From: Purpureocillium takamizusanense
Taxonomy: Eukaryota; Ascomycota; Sordariomycetes; Hypocreales; Ophiocordycipitaceae
DNA: 64,000 bases
Assembly: GCF_022605165.1 (NCBI RefSeq)
Contig: NC_063069.1
Location: 1,426,001-1,490,000 of the forward strand
Direction of reading: 5' to 3'
Positions 22,026 through 33,334 of this stretch are shown piece after piece (position 1 is the first letter of the stretch; every line of letters begins with the position of its first letter). The notes beneath the pieces were generated by a model. That model was given only the letters and a program-made list of their open reading frames with translations. It was not told the DNA's origin and did no database searches. Both the position numbers and the translations under genes were made by a program.

Positions 22026-22568
22026 CGTGCGTAGAAGCGGTGTTCTATGTCATACCCTACCCGATCGCCTTCATGTGGAGCAACTGAAGCAGAGGGAGCA
22101 ATGATGTTGGTAATGCACGTGGCTCCAGCGGGAAGCCAATCGAGGGATGCAGTTGGAGCTCAAACGGCCCAAATGCAAGTGTCAGCAACGGCCAAGTTGA
22201 TCCGAAATAATCCCCCCCAAGTTGACTTTTGGCGGCGCCCATGACCTCAGCTCCTCAGCTCGTGCTCGATAGAACCCCCAGGGCTCCAGGGTGGCTGCAG
22301 ATCCACGCGATGCTGCGCAATCGCAATGAATTCGATGCGGGCAGTCCACAGCGAAATGTTCACGGTCGTGGCGTCGCGTCGTGAACGTGAAATCGCACCC
22401 CAGCGTTTCAACCAGCTTCAGCTTTCCACCCCATGGTGGTCATGGCCATCGATGAAGGGTATAAAAGAGGAAGCGCGCGCTGGGTGGCTCGTCTCGTCAT
22501 GATCGCCCTCTACACAATCGACCCGGCACAGGCTCACTTCCACGATCCAGGCAGTAAACGCAAGAAGC
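22026..22568. promoter_or_regulatory. Divergent promoter region, GNAT / glyoxalase-fold gene
   Basis: A 540-bp stretch between two divergent genes. A TATA-like GGGTATAAAAG lies at about 22457-22467, about 100 bp before the glyoxalase-fold ATG. No conserved frame is seen. Confidence 0.5.
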
Positions 22569-23109
22569 ATGACCGACTGGAAGCCACCTGCCTTTGGCAC
22601 GCCGACATGGCTCGCCATCCCCGCTACTGATGTCCCGCGAGGTAAGTCAGCCTGCGTTGGTAGCTGGCGACCGTAAAATAAGCCGTGTGGCGGTGGAGGA
22701 GCCGTCGCCACAAAAGATGACGACTTAGTTGGAGCTGAAGAGAGACTCGTAGCTGACGACATGCTGCCCAGCCTCCGAGTTCTACAAGAAGGTGTTCAAC
22801 CTGCCGTTCAAGGAGCAGCCCGCCGCCATGTCTCCCGATCATATTCGCCTCTTCGACCTGACCAAGAATGGGCTGAGCATCACTGGAGGTATCCTCAAGG
22901 CCCCCGACTCGACTGGCGCGTTTCGCGGTGGCAAGGGCGGCGTCTGCCTCCACTGGTTTGTCGAAGACGTGGATGAGTCGGCCAAGCTCATTGAGGCTGC
23001 TGGCGGCAAGATGTTGACTGAGAAGGAAAAGGAAGGCGAGTCTGGCGTGTTCCGCTATTTTGAGGACACGGAAGGCACCGTTGGGTCGGTATACATGCTG
23101 GTCAAGTGA
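22569..23109 (+). CDS. Glyoxalase/bleomycin-resistance fold (VOC) protein
   Basis: Exons 22569-22641 and 22772-23109 (130-bp intron, donor GTAAGT) give 136 residues, the size of a single-domain VOC protein. The first exon has PTWLAIPATDVPRA and the second opens SEFYKKVFNLPF, the beta-alpha start of this fold. A central HWFVEDVDESAKLIEAAGGKM and the C-terminal VGSVYMLVK form the second paired module. Metal-binding residues typical of glyoxalase I are not all obvious, so the enzyme class is open. Close fungal relatives are annotated only as glyoxalase-like dioxygenase-fold proteins. Confidence 0.85.
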
Positions 23110-23789
23110 AAATACTGTCTGAATCAGATTCACTTGATGATGACTGGACTTCGTGAGCCCCGATATATCAAGGCCTACGGTCTGGTGGCGAACAGCAGCA
23201 ATCGGCAAACGTGAACAACAGCCGGCCTATGTCCAGGCACGCAGTGTGCGATCCATTGAAACTAAAGTTTGAAAGCCTTGGGTATCATTGTATATGCATT
23301 CGCCGTCTATGTCCTGATGGGATTGCTGGTAGAATGCTACCTCGTGCCAAGTGTTCCCTTGCCGGATGTGCCGTTCTCGATCACGTAACCAGCGCCGTGA
23401 AGCAGGGCCTCGCGGTCCCACTGTAGTGTCTTTGATGTCGTCGTGGGGTTCCTGTGCGCCTCGGCGAGGACAGCAGGCATGGCAACGTCTTAAGAGGCAG
23501 TGTCGTGGTTGAATTGGGCCTGGAATGGCAGGTCTCTGGCCTTCAAACCAACGTTAGCCATCATGGCTCGCAGTGAATCAAGTACAGGCGGGGAGAAGGC
23601 AGCCTCTCAGACAAGTTTGAGAAGATTTGGTAACGCGGTGGTTTGCAGCATCGCCCAGAAGCGACAGCCCAGGGGCCCTGAGCCATCTCTGGCGCCTCTG
23701 ATGGCCCCGCAGCGTCATCATGATCGGCGGGAGAGTAATGAACAGGTGGTTCGAAACGTACCGTTGCGTAGCGGCCGAGAGTTATGCCC
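23110..23789. other. Convergent 3' flanks (glyoxalase-fold gene and rrp7)
   Basis: About 680 bp in which neither strand shows a recognisable product. It should contain two 3' UTRs. Nothing else is seen. Confidence 0.5.
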
Positions 23790-24731
23790 TCACGTCTCGG
23801 GCTTAAACTTGCCCCTCTTCTCCTTCATGGCATTGACTTTCCTCTTGTCATCCTCGAATCTTCGTATCAGAGCAGCCTGCTCCTGCTTCCTCCTCTCCCG
23901 CAGCTGGAACCTGTAAAAGTCCTTCATCTCGGCCTTCTTCTTCTGCTGCTTGTCGACCATCTTCTGCTTAGCCTCCTCGGCCTCCGTTCTGCTCGCCGGC
24001 GCAGTGCGGCCGCCGCGCGTCACAGTGACAAAGCCATCCTCATCCGGTTCGTTGCGTAGCCTCTTGGCCATTTCGGCGGCCTCCTTCTCCTTGCGGTTGA
24101 ATGCGTTGAAGAATGCGTGCACTGCCTTTTGCGTGACCGCCTTGTCGACGCGACATAGCTGCAGGTGAGACGATACCCACGCAGGCCCCAGCGGAGGCAC
24201 GTCGTCTCCAACGTTGTCGCCCCAGACAGGGTATTTCTTCGTCTTCTGGAGCTTGGCGATGGCCTTGAGAACGAGCTGCACGCTCTTCTCGTCGGCAAGC
24301 AGCGCGACGGCGGTGCCGCTGCTTCGATGTAACCGGCGGGTCCAGATTTCAGGGAGCCGCGCCGCCTCCTCCTCGCGAGCCAATTCCTCCGCTTCCAAGT
24401 CTGCCCTCTTCCGCTTTCGCGCCAAAACCGTTACATTGACGGCGTGCGCTGGGTCGACTGCAAGGGCCGTAGTCGTCTCGTCGTCGAATTTGATCGTCTC
24501 GAACCTGCCTGCGCCGACAAGAGCGGTGAAGACGGCTCTGAAGTGGGCCTCTGTGCTGTCGGCAGGCACATTCTTGAGAAAAAGGCTGCGGGAGTCGTCC
24601 GGCGTGGGGACGTTGGGGGAGTTTCGTCGTATCCTGATCTCGTGCACTGCCGTGGTTGGGAAGGAGGGAACGGCGGGCATGCGAATGGGAAGAATGGCGA
24701 ATTGATCGCTCACCGGGTTCGTGGATGGCAT
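23790..24731 (-). CDS. rrp7: Ribosomal RNA-processing protein 7
   Basis: Single-exon 313-residue nucleolar protein. The N-terminal part contains an RRM-like region that starts RSLFLKNVPADSTEAHFRAVF near 48-68. The central part carries a basic segment (ARKRKRADLE). The C-terminal RRP7 domain (about 190-313) has DEDGFVTVTRGGR, then a long charged helix and the hallmark DFYRFQLRERRKQE...RRFEDDKRKV near the end. Rrp7 works with the UTP-C/CURI complex in early 18S rRNA processing and small-subunit assembly. The length agrees with the family. The ATG at 24731 opens MPSTNPVSDQFAILPIRMP, a usual family start. Confidence 0.95.
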   Translation of the reverse strand: MPSTNPVSDQFAILPIRMPAVPSFPTTAVHEIRIRRNSPNVPTPDDSRSLFLKNVPADSTEAHFRAVFTALVGAGRFETIKFDDETTTALAVDPAHAVNVTVLARKRKRADLEAEELAREEEAARLPEIWTRRLHRSSGTAVALLADEKSVQLVLKAIAKLQKTKKYPVWGDNVGDDVPPLGPAWVSSHLQLCRVDKAVTQKAVHAFFNAFNRKEKEAAEMAKRLRNEPDEDGFVTVTRGGRTAPASRTEAEEAKQKMVDKQQKKKAEMKDFYRFQLRERRKQEQAALIRRFEDDKRKVNAMKEKRGKFKPET

Positions 24732-25410
24732 GGTTAGGAAGTCGGTGCCGGGCGCGGCAGGCGATTTGTGTTAGAGCGTCGACACGCAAATCAGTTGTCA
24801 AGGTTGGGACAGACGATAAACCATGTTGATGCTGGAGAAGAAAAATGTCGGACCCGCAGCTTATCGATTGATACAGTGCGTTCTTCTATCGACACTGTAC
24901 ATACTGTACGTACTTCGTATATAGACATCTTAAACCACGCCACGATTCAAGATTCTACGAGTGTACCCGATTCCTACCTCATGATTCAACTCCATCTGAT
25001 GTGCCCGCCAGAAATATAGCGTTTCTTTTCGGCGTGTGCCCTTGGATGCGGCGCGCCTCATCGAATTCGCGAGGAGTTGGGAGAACACACAAACAGCCCA
25101 ACATTCAAAAGACATCTCCTGCGTTCGACATACATGAAACAGGTTGTCAAACGGCTTCAGGTCCGACGTAATTTACTAGCGTATAGGTATCAATAGCTGC
25201 GGACACGCTTGCAGAAGTCGGCATACAACAATTTGCGGCGTGTGTTAAAGACCCGGTGTGCCTTCTCCCTGCCTCGTGTCTTCCTGCGCACTCACATATA
25301 GCCTCGTTCACGCTTACACCTGACGAGCAAACGATGGGTGAACTTGCCAAAGGGACCGATATCTTGCCTTTTGTGATGAGACGTGCGAGCATAGGCAAAA
25401 CCCGACGGCA
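24732..25410. other. Upstream of rrp7 and 3' flank of the peptide transporter
   Basis: About 680 bp without a supported gene. A TACTTCGTAT palindrome copy is at 24911-24920, within about 190 bp of the rrp7 ATG. Confidence 0.5.
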
Positions 25411-27907
25411 TCATGCCACACTTTTGACCGGGACGGCATGGCTGTCCACATTCACATCTTTGGAGCCATCCTCCTGCGAATCAGTTGCTTCCTCGGCCGA
25501 AGAGAGGAGGTATTCTTCTTTGTCAATGTGACGAAAGTAGAAGTACTAATACAGCACAGGCACAAAGTAAGCTGCCACGTTTCACGGTCGAAAACATTTG
25601 TGACGGTGGAAAGGGGGCAAACGTACGAAGAAAACTGTCACCACCGCACCAAGAATGGTCGGCACTGCAAAGTCCCACACCAAGTGCGGATCGGCAATCA
25701 CGGCCGAGGCGGCCAAGTTCACGACATAGGCCACGCCGGAGGAGAAGAAGAGCTGCGTGGCGGAAAGAATCCCTCTCATATTTGGTGGCGCGCGGGAGTA
25801 GGCAATGCCAAGTGCTGCCGGCTGTTAGTGCTCCAAATGGCGGGGGAAAAAGTCTTACGGAGATGATGGCATACCAGGGACATTGAGGAAGAGCTCCGAA
25901 AAGCCTCCCAAGGCGAATGGGATGGCCGCCCACCAAAGCGAAATGGGCGAAACAAGCCCATTGTCGACGCACTCAGGGTCCGAAGATCCATACCAGCCAC
26001 AAGGGTTGGTTTCATACGCTCTGTAGCACAAGATGCAATAACCCAGGCCCGCTATGGTGCTGATGAAGAAGCCAGTCGTAAGTCTAGCCACGGGACCGTA
26101 GCGAATCCTTTGCCTCCGTAGAAGGGGATAAAGGCCATACTAGATCCCAAGTCAGGACATGTTCAAAATATGGAATTGGCATCATTTTCTCCTCGGAGCG
26201 GGTACAAGCAAGCGTGGTTTTGTGCCAAGTACAGCCGCATGATGGAGATTCGAGACACTTATGAGGTGCAAGCGTTTACGAGACTGAAATACTCACATTC
26301 AGAACCGGACCTAGGACGATAATGGAAAGGGAGTTGAAGTTTCCGATAACGTCGTTAGGTACGCCGTTGCCCATAAGCATTGTGGTTAGAAAATTCGCCG
26401 AGCTCCCGATGCTATATGTGCCCCTTGATTAGTTCTCGAAGAACGCACAGAAAGTAGGTCGCCCATACCCATTGTCATTCCAGAACTGAACGGGGAAGAA
26501 GGCAAACATGCCCGCGGCCTGCATGGTGCGCTTGACATCCTCTACAAACTGGTCGTTGTAATGTGTTTCGGGCCGTCGTCCACTGGCGGCAATCACGGAC
26601 GGCTTGCCCGCGTCCCACCATCCAGGACGGCCGATCCTAAAGACGCCACCTCCTCTCAAGCAGTGGCCCAAGATGCGGAAGACATTGGGCAAGTCGGACC
26701 CTCCGGGCTTTTGCAGAACGAGCCGAGGCTTGAGCCATAAGAGCAAGAGCGGCAGAGGCAGGTATAGGAGAAGAGGCAGCAGGTACGCCAGCCACCATCC
26801 TACATATCGGGCCGAGTACGAGGTCGCAGTGGACAGGAACGCCCCGATATTGATAAGCAAGTAGAACCATAGCATCACGCGCTCGGTACCATGCTCGGGG
26901 TCCTCAATAACACGCTCACCAGACTTCAACGTGATGACGTTGGGCCTGCGTGTTTGCATCTGATCGAGTAGCAACGGCGACACGTTTGGCTTGAACATGG
27001 CTAGAGTTTCCGCGTTAGAATACAAGATGGGAAAAGATCGACGCGCGACACACCCAAGCTGACAAGATGCTCCGTCTGGTACGAGCGAATCTCGGTGTGG
27101 CCGCAACGGCCCCCCCGGCCAAAAGCAACGATGGATGCAACTTACCAGCGCCAATTGCCAAGATGAAGACTCCCAGGAAGAATGGTATCTTGGCTGTGTC
27201 GTTCTCAATAAGTTGTTTCGAACCTCCGGCGATGATCAGGATGTGTCCGATGCCACAAATGATGATACCCCAGAAGATCATGGGGAACCTGCCGAACTTG
27301 GCATCTGCCAGATAGCCCACGACAAGAGGGAAGCAGTAAGCAATCAAATTGAACGCCTGCGAGGTCGCATTCTAAACGGTCCAGTCCGGTCCGATCAGCA
27401 CAACCCGGGACTGCCTCACTGATACTCGAGTCGATCCTTACCGCGACTTGCTCGCCCATCCCCAATGCACCCTGCGTGGCTTGACTACCCTCGGGGACGG
27501 CACCGTACCCATTACCACCCTTTGGCAGCGGACGGTTGATATAGTTGGTCCAAATCAGAGCACAGCCTACCAATGATCAGTATGCATCCAGCCCTGCGAC
27601 GGGGGCTGGAAATCCTACCATAGTACGAAGCGCGCTCGCAGAATTCGACGGCACATAGAAGATATGCGACCGTGGGGAGCTTGCCGGGGACTCGACGAAG
27701 TGTGGCAAGCTCCTCCTCCGTGGGCTTGCCTTCATAATCAGCGGTCGTGATCGCCACCTCGAGGGCCGCCGCCGCCACTGAAGGCTTCTCAGGGGATGCG
27801 CCTTCGAGCGCCCCATCGTGGACGACGACAGCCTCGGTGGGCAGCTTGTCTGCTATGGTCGGGTTAGAAAAAGCCCGTCAATCAAAGGTTCATCTCCACG
27901 TACACAT
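25411..27907 (-). CDS. ptr2: POT/PTR2-family peptide transporter
   Basis: Proton-coupled di/tripeptide importer of the plasma membrane. Nine exons: 27904-27907, 27619-27852, 27442-27566, 27146-27371, 27000 down to 26469, 26297-26411, 25875-26139, 25627-25814 and 25411-25545. They sum to 1824 nt, or 607 residues. Family motifs are present: EFCERASYYG (the ExxERxxYYG proton/peptide motif of helix 1), a helix 2-3 loop with YLADAKFGRF, and WFYLLINIGAFLS (the second PTR2 signature FYxxINxG). Later helices include WWAAIPFALGGFSELFLN and SRAPPNMRG. A hydrophilic acidic tail ends the protein (FRHIDKEEYLLSSAEEA and on). The first coding exon is only four bases (ATG T). It was chosen because the acceptor CCATAG joins to CA GAC AAG in frame and no other ATG precedes. 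The neighbouring polyketide relic may be unrelated. Confidence 0.9.
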
Positions 27908-28790
27908 GATGGCTTCTTCTTCTTCTCGTCAACGGCAAGGAGGTGAAGAGTGAAAGGCCACCGACTGAACGGAGCGCGGGGTTGTGCGCCCAAGGCATGT
28001 GTTTTGTGTTGTTCTGCTTGCTGTGACCCCCTACTTGCGTAACGTGACAGAGTAGCTGCCGTGAGTTTGCCTGGGGCTGATGCGGACCAACCGCCACCTC
28101 GTGATAGCTTTTCCCTGTATGGAAGCTGATAACATTAGATCCCCAGGCCTAACCAATCAACTCAGTCTGGTTGTGTTACGACAGCATTTGTCACTGTCCA
28201 TGCCTTGCAAGCCGTTGGTTGCACGACAGGCCGAGAGCCTTCTTGCACAGACCGCGAGAGACGCACCAGGGCAGGGGTTGAATGCACGGGGGAGGCCAAC
28301 ACGCAGAGGAAACCTATCAGGTCTGTCAAGAACTAGCTCGGATGGGCAACTTGCGTCGCGATATTCAATATTGCCGTGCCGGGAGCCAGCCGTGGTGCAT
28401 GGCAACATCAGAGCAGAGTGTATATACACAACTAAGGTACTGTGCTGTTGGTCAGTGAGGCACGCGAGCTTGGATACTTTGTAAAAGGACATACCAAGTA
28501 TAAGCGAGGCAAGCCTTGCCCGTGCTTTTCCGCACAGGTCGATCACAAGACTGGCTGGGCACTCACGGAGCATGGCCTGCCGAGCCTGAAGCGCCGAGCC
28601 AACTCGCCTTGATCCCTACGTCTGTGTCACGTATACTGTACGGGACAGCTTTTGATGATGTACGCAAACAAAGGTAGTCAGCCATGTCTCATGCAGCTCA
28701 GCACTGTACCTTGTAGAGTTTCTTCACATTTGTCCTTTTGGCCCCCCACACACCATATGGCACAAGCAAGAGGGAAACAACACAACGAGT
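27908..28790. other. Intergenic, promoter side of the peptide transporter
   Basis: About 880 bp. No recognisable product on either strand. It lies between the 5' end of the transporter gene and the 3' end of the polyketide synthase relic. Confidence 0.5.
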
Positions 28791-31639
28791 TTAGTGCTTC
28801 AGGGACCCCTTTTCTTTCCAGCTTTGCACAAACAGCCGTATCAAACTTTCGCTCACGGCGCCACAAGCTTCAAGTGTGCTTGAATGTTCCCGCGCCTTGG
28901 TAGTCCCGAGCAGGAACCCCCCCCCCCCCCCGGGACGATATGCGGCAGGGTTACTCTCAAGGAAGTCGGCGAGAAGAATCGCGGGATTGTCACCATCCGG
29001 CCCTGTAACTCCCTTTCGAGGATGGCTCTTCACCTGCCGTATCCAATCATCCAGGCGAACGACAGTATGCCGAGGAATGTCCGAGCCGTCAGCGACGACT
29101 GGGAGGACATCCTCCCACAATTGGCGGATCGGATTGTCAATGTGATACACCGGATACGCGGCGCGTCGTTGAGCTGACTTTGTCCAACCTTTAGACGTTC
29201 CCACCACTCGACAAGCCGTGGAGTCTGGGAAGGTGATGAGTTCGATGATTGTGCCCGCAACCACGTCGACGAGCGTCCACGAGACAAGACCACCAAGGCT
29301 CGGCAAGACACCGAGAGTTTGCGAGGACTTTATCAAGAACGCAAGGTGCTCCATTGCGTTCCAGTAGCCGCTCTTGCTGGACCCAACAGGTTACCTGGCC
29401 AGTACGCACGGTCATGGCATTGAACCGTTCGGGGTGTCGGTGCAGCGTCTGGTCCAGTATCAGCTCACAGATGTACTTGACATCGCCATATCCCGTGGGC
29501 AAGACATACTCGATTGTCACTCGTTCTTCGGGGACGTTGGGATTGTTCATGTGCAATGGCCAATGTCCGACGGTAGCAATGAAGGAGACGAAAAGGAAGC
29601 CGGCTTTTCCTCTGCCTCTCTTAGACATAGTCAAGCCGGCGTCCAATAGGTTTCTCAGGATCTGGAACTGCGGCTCAAACCGCTTGACAGGCCATCTGGC
29701 GTTCATGAGCCACACGTTGTGGATGATATGCGTCGTCTCGCCCAACAGCGCCTCGTAGTCCACCGCGGCAAGGCCCAAGCGAGGTTTCGACAAGTCCGTC
29801 TCCCACACCAGGAACTTTTCCAAACAATCTTGGGGAGAATCTATGCCCTTGCTCTCGAATGAATCTACTTGCCGCTGCCTTGTGTCGAGTTTGCTCGGCT
29901 TATTGAGGCATATGACACGCCTGACGTCCGCCCGACACACGAGGTCGCGCACCGAGTGAGCCAGTGGCACCCGTGACCACGAAAGACATGGCAGTCGAGG
30001 GACGACGGCACGAGATGGCGCCTTCCCCTAGTCCTACCGCGAAGCCTTCGACATAGCGTCGGACATGACTATCAACGACGGCTTGTGGTTTATCAAGGTC
30101 AGCTGGGCGACCAACGGGGCCACGGGGGATGTGCTGTGGTGGTTCGCACCTCGGGCCCGAGGCCATTGCAATAATCAGCTTCTGAAGGCCTTTCTCTTCT
30201 CGTTGGCCGTCGGTCCAGTTGACATGTCCGTAGGCGGCCGATTGAAGGTCTCGAGCCCACCTATTCTCGTCGGCAACGGCATGAGTTCGGCCGTCATCGA
30301 ACAACCACCAGCCCTCCAACAGCCCGAAAATCATGTCGACCCAATACATGGGTGTCGTCATTTCGACCATGAGGAGAAATCCATCAGGCCTCAGGGGTTT
30401 CCGAATGTTTCTGGCGGACTCGTACAGATTCCTGGTCGCGTGCACAGCATTGCTGGCGATTACGATGTGCTGTGTTCCAATCAAGTCGGCATCGGGGGCT
30501 TTCTCGATGTCGTGCGTTCGGGAACTTCATGAAAGGGTAGGACCTTCCAAACTTCTTTCGAGTCAGCACGCAAAAGGACGAGTCGAGGTCCGTGAACGTG
30601 TACTCGACGGGCGGGTCAAGGCTAGCCAGCAGTGAAACCACCCATCGAATCGTTCCACCGGTGCCGGCACCCATCTCCAGAATGTTGAGCGGTCCGTCGA
30701 TATGATTGCGCAGCCCAGAAGCAAGGCGAGACAACAAGTCTTCCATTTTCTTGTAAAATACCCGGTTCAGGGGCCATATGTTCGCTGCGTAATCTGGACA
30801 CAAGCTCGCCACCCTCAGATGTGCCGAAGACCAGCTTGATTCCATCCGGTTTGCCTTGCAGTACCTGTTCTTAATTGGACCCGATGTAGAATGTGAGTTT
30901 GTTTGCCGCGTTTTGGTCCGGGAATTCTTGGAGGAGATCCTCGAGGATTTCCTTGCTGGACTTGGCGGGATATGGCACGGCCGTTCGCGTAATGAACTCA
31001 GTGCTCACAGTGACGAGCTGTGACTCCCTGTCGGGCATATTGTAAAGATGCTCCACCAGACGAGAATGCTCTCTGGGATGTGATATCCGGGGGAACTTTT
31101 GCCCTGGCTTGGCTAGCCGTAAGGCAACCCCAAGCGTCTCAAACATGGCTTCTAGAGTGAGCATGCTGCACAATTGTCTTTGCATGGGCAAACAATGTGA
31201 CACGTATCTCCTCTGATCGTATTCGACAATTCTTTCATCCATCAGTGACTTTGTTTGATTGAACGCCTCAATGATAGTTTCAAAGGGCAGTTTGAGTTCG
31301 CCTGCGGACTCGGAATTGGTTTCTGCTTGAGGCGTTGTGGTTGTGCTTTGATAATCATGACACAAACAAGTCTGACAGGAACACCTTTTCTGATGCTCGG
31401 TGATGAGTGGCCAGCACATGAAGGGTATCGGGCTGACGTGCGTTCGGGAGGTGTACCCAGCGTTCAAGATCGTTGGCAAGGAACATATCACCAGGCTCTT
31501 GACTTGTCATGCAGTTGACGTAGATGCCACCAACCTGGCAAACAGCCTCCGTGACGTAGGCGTCCTCAATTCGGCCTTCACAGACTCGGAGGGAGCTCGC
31601 AGAAGAGAAACTTGAAAAGTAATAAAAAGACCCTGCCAA
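28791..31639 (-). pseudogene. Decayed non-reducing polyketide synthase, PT-MT-R remnant
   Basis: Reading 5' to 3' on the minus strand, three frames together carry the C-terminal half of a fungal non-reducing PKS. The end of a product-template domain is at about 31630-31360 (QVGGIYVNCM, RHHR-like THHRASEK, DLFV). The Ser/Thr linker and pre-methyltransferase region is at about 31350-30871. The C-methyltransferase is at about 30795-30070 (ILEMGAGTGGTIRW; EYTFTDLD; GLLEGWWLFDDGRTHA). A thioester reductase of SDR type is at about 30010-28791 (FVVTGATGSLG; later IEYVLPTGYGDVKY; MEHLAFLIKSSQTL; YHIDNPIRQLW). Lesions: a TGA near 31358 with the acyl carrier protein missing, an in-frame TAA at 30871-30873, and frame changes near 30795, 30528, 29955 and 29378. 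No SAT, ketosynthase or acyltransferase sequence is present. Domain order fits the methylating, reductively releasing group that makes azaphilone/citrinin- or sorbicillin-like aldehydes. It cannot function as it stands. Confidence 0.88.
28917..28931. repeat. C15 homopolymer inside the PKS relic
   Basis: A run of 15 C on the + strand; on the minus strand it reads as a Gly-rich insertion near the C-terminus of the reductase remnant. Run length may be uncertain in the assembly. Confidence 0.85.
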
Positions 31640-31972
31640 AGCATAGTACAGCGGGAGCCGTTCGGTTCATCTCGCCATCATTTCTATGATGCAGGGTAGC
31701 CCGCCATGGGTGTCAAGTAGTTCGTACTTTCGCGGCACCGCGGAGTTGTAGCCTCTGGCGGCTTATTATGGAGCTGCCGCCTGAATTGTTAGCGATTGGG
31801 CCAAGCGCGCCGCTGACCCGCGTCCTCCGGTGCGACAGACAGCTGACTGCCATTTTGACGTCAGCAGCTCCGGGAGCTCCCCCATAAAGGCTTCGTCCAC
31901 GTCAGCCGTCAACCCTGCGTCGTTGCTCCCTTGGATGCGCACCCATCCATCGTCGCTGCGCCGTTCGCCATC
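31640..31972. other. Junction between the PKS relic and the DUF92 gene
   Basis: About 330 bp. The relic's homology stops abruptly within the PT domain near 31630, and no upstream PKS domain continues here. The right half should be the promoter of the DUF92 gene. Confidence 0.5.
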
Positions 31973-33334
31973 ATGAAGCCCATCGTCGCCGTCCCCGCCA
32001 CGGCGGCGCTCGTTTTGCGAGCTTGGAAGAAGAAGTCGCTTACCCCGGCCGGCCTCGTCGCCGCGACCCTGACGGCCGTGGCGCACGCCTACCACCCCTG
32101 GAACCTCCCCTTCGTCCTGCTCTGCGTCTTCTTCCTCGCGGGGACGAGGGTCACGCATGTGAGTGCTTCGGCAAGCTCGTGCGGCCGCGCGCCGCGAGCA
32201 CCTCGAATGCCCCACGTGCTGTTACCGTTGTTGGCTGCTGACGATTTGCGCCTCTGCCGCGCGTGCTCCCGCTTTAGATCAAGGAGAATGTCAAGGCCAC
32301 GCTGACGATGCACTCGCGAGGCACGCCCGGAGGCGAGGGGCCCCGGACTCACGTCCAAGGTGCGTACGACGGCATTGTGGGTTGCTCTACGGGATGCCGC
32401 CCCGGACCGCGGACACGTCACTGACCGACGGGGCCTTGAAACAGTGTTTGCCAACTCGCTCATGGCCTCCATCCTGACCGTGCTGCACGCCTACCAGCTC
32501 CGAGCCCGAGCCGCCGCCCTGGCCGACTCTAATACACCGAATCCGAAGGGATCCATGTGCTATTCCTGGGGCGGCGACCTGCTCGTCATTGGCATCATAG
32601 CCAACTACGCGGCCGTCGCGGCCGACACGTTCAGCTCCGAGCTGGGAATACTGGCCAAGAGCGAGCCCCGACTCATCACGTCGTGGAACCTGCGCAAGGT
32701 GCCTCGCGGGACGAACGGCGGAGTCACCCTCATGGGGTTAGCCGCCGGGCTATTCGGCTCCATGGTCATCGTGACGGCGGCCATGGTGTTCCTGCCGTCC
32801 TGTACGGCGGCAACGGCGCCCGCTCTCGGTGGCGGTATGCCGTGGTCGCTGGACCAGCGGCGAATATTCATGGGATTCCTCATCCTCTGGGGGGCCCTGG
32901 GGAGCGTCCTGGACAGCTTCCTCGGCGGGCTGTTCCAGCGGTCGGTCAAGGACGTCCGATCTGGAAAGATTGTGGAGGGAGAGGGAGGCGAGCGCGTGCT
33001 GGTCTCGGCGTCTACAAACCCGATCGCCGGCGGGTCGTCCACGCGCGCCGAGGCCAAGGCTGCCGCCCTGGCCAGGGCGGACGGGAAGGCCAAGGAAAAG
33101 CTCAACACGTCAGCCGTGGATGACGACGAGGACGAGGACAGGTACAGCATCAGCAACAAGCACCGCAAGTCCAGCTTCGGCGACCAACGGCCGTCGCGGA
33201 TCGTCGAGAGCGGATGGGACCTGTTGGACAACAACGATGTCAATTTCCTCATGGCAAGCATGATGAGCATCGGAGCAATGGCCGCAGCGAGCTGGTACTG
33301 GGGTGTGCCTATAGACTCGGTACTGAGGCCGTGA
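31973..33334 (+). CDS. DUF92/TMEM19-family integral membrane protein
   Basis: Exons 31973-32158, 32278-32359 and 32445-33334 (introns 119 and 85 bp) give 385 residues. The N-terminus is hydrophobic (AGLVAATLTAVAHAYHPWNL, PFVLLCVFFLAGTRVTH). The family core includes GGDLLVIGIIANYAAVAADTFSSELGIL with the DT(F/W)xSELG motif. NGGVTLMGLAAGLFGSMVI and a GFLILWGALGSVLDSFLGG helix follow. A charged cytosolic segment (about 290-345, DDDEDEDRYS) comes next, then a final helix. The plant member VTE6 is a phytyl-phosphate kinase; animal TMEM19 and fungal members have no settled function, so none is assigned here. Confidence 0.9.

Noticed and set aside
28791..31639. Reading the PKS remnant as several small intact genes or as one gene with introns
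   Set aside because: The frame changes fall inside conserved motifs without GT/AG borders, and an in-frame TAA interrupts homology that continues on the other side.
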